Source of the DNA: Prevotella sp. UBA3294
GTDB taxonomy: Bacteria > Bacteroidota > Bacteroidia > Bacteroidales > Bacteroidaceae
Length of the DNA stretch: 6,167 nucleotides
Direction of reading: 5' to 3'
Assembly (NCBI GenBank): GCA_002361535.1
Contig: DETG01000044.1
Coordinates: 1 to 6,167 of the forward strand
Position numbers and translations under genes: made by a program. Below, piece by piece: positions 6,154 to 6,167 of this stretch. The notes below the pieces were generated by a model, which was not told where the DNA came from, ran no database searches, and saw nothing but the letters and a program-made list of their open reading frames with translations. Position 1 is the stretch's first letter. Each line of letters starts with the position of its first letter.

Positions 6154-6167
6154 GTTCTCACCTCTCA
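6127..6167. repeat. Heptamer-based tandem repeat array, runs to the window end
   Basis: Read on the + strand, the right side consists of consecutive 7-mers: CTCTCAG, TTCTCAC, CTCTCAG, TTCTCAG, TTCTCAC, then CTCTCA cut by the window end. The consensus is YTCTCAS. Compared with the left side there is at least one extra heptamer, so copy number differs between the arms. The array probably continues beyond 6167. Confidence 0.85.

Overview
The window reads as a stretch of Bacteroidota chromosome, most likely from a Prevotella-like gut or rumen bacterium. Three things point there: two promoters of the Bacteroidota type (TTTG near -33, TAnnTTTG near -7), start codons that lack Shine-Dalgarno sequences, and an exported PA14-containing family 3 glycosidase beside a TonB-dependent receptor. 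Base composition looks balanced, about half G+C by eye. The genus is inferred, not proven.

Layout, all genes on the + strand: a promoter (35-66) leads almost directly into queC (72-728), which makes preQ0 for queuosine. After a 136-nt gap with no clear promoter or terminator come ridA (865-1242), for reactive enamine/imine clean-up, and, only 9 nt later, an exported GH3 glycosidase with an inserted PA14 domain (1252-3849), probably a beta-xylosidase-type enzyme. A 116-nt intergenic region (3850-3965) carries a second promoter, an AT-rich palindrome and a terminator-shaped hairpin. It is followed by a stand-alone TonB-dependent receptor of BtuB-like size (3966-6044). The window closes with tandem 14-nt/7-nt repeats arranged as a 37-bp perfect inverted repeat (6043-6167), which appears to run past the edge.

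No single pathway joins the genes. ridA and the GH3 gene look co-transcribed. queC and the receptor each have their own promoter, and these two promoters are identical over 25 nt, including the usually unconserved spacer. Each also has a perfect AT-rich palindrome ending at its -33 box.

The coding content is ordinary. The points most worth a second look are the twin promoters with very short or absent leaders, the hairpin at the predicted 5' end of the receptor mRNA, and the repeat/inverted-repeat element after the receptor. I see no defence system, CRISPR array, transposase, tRNA or rRNA.
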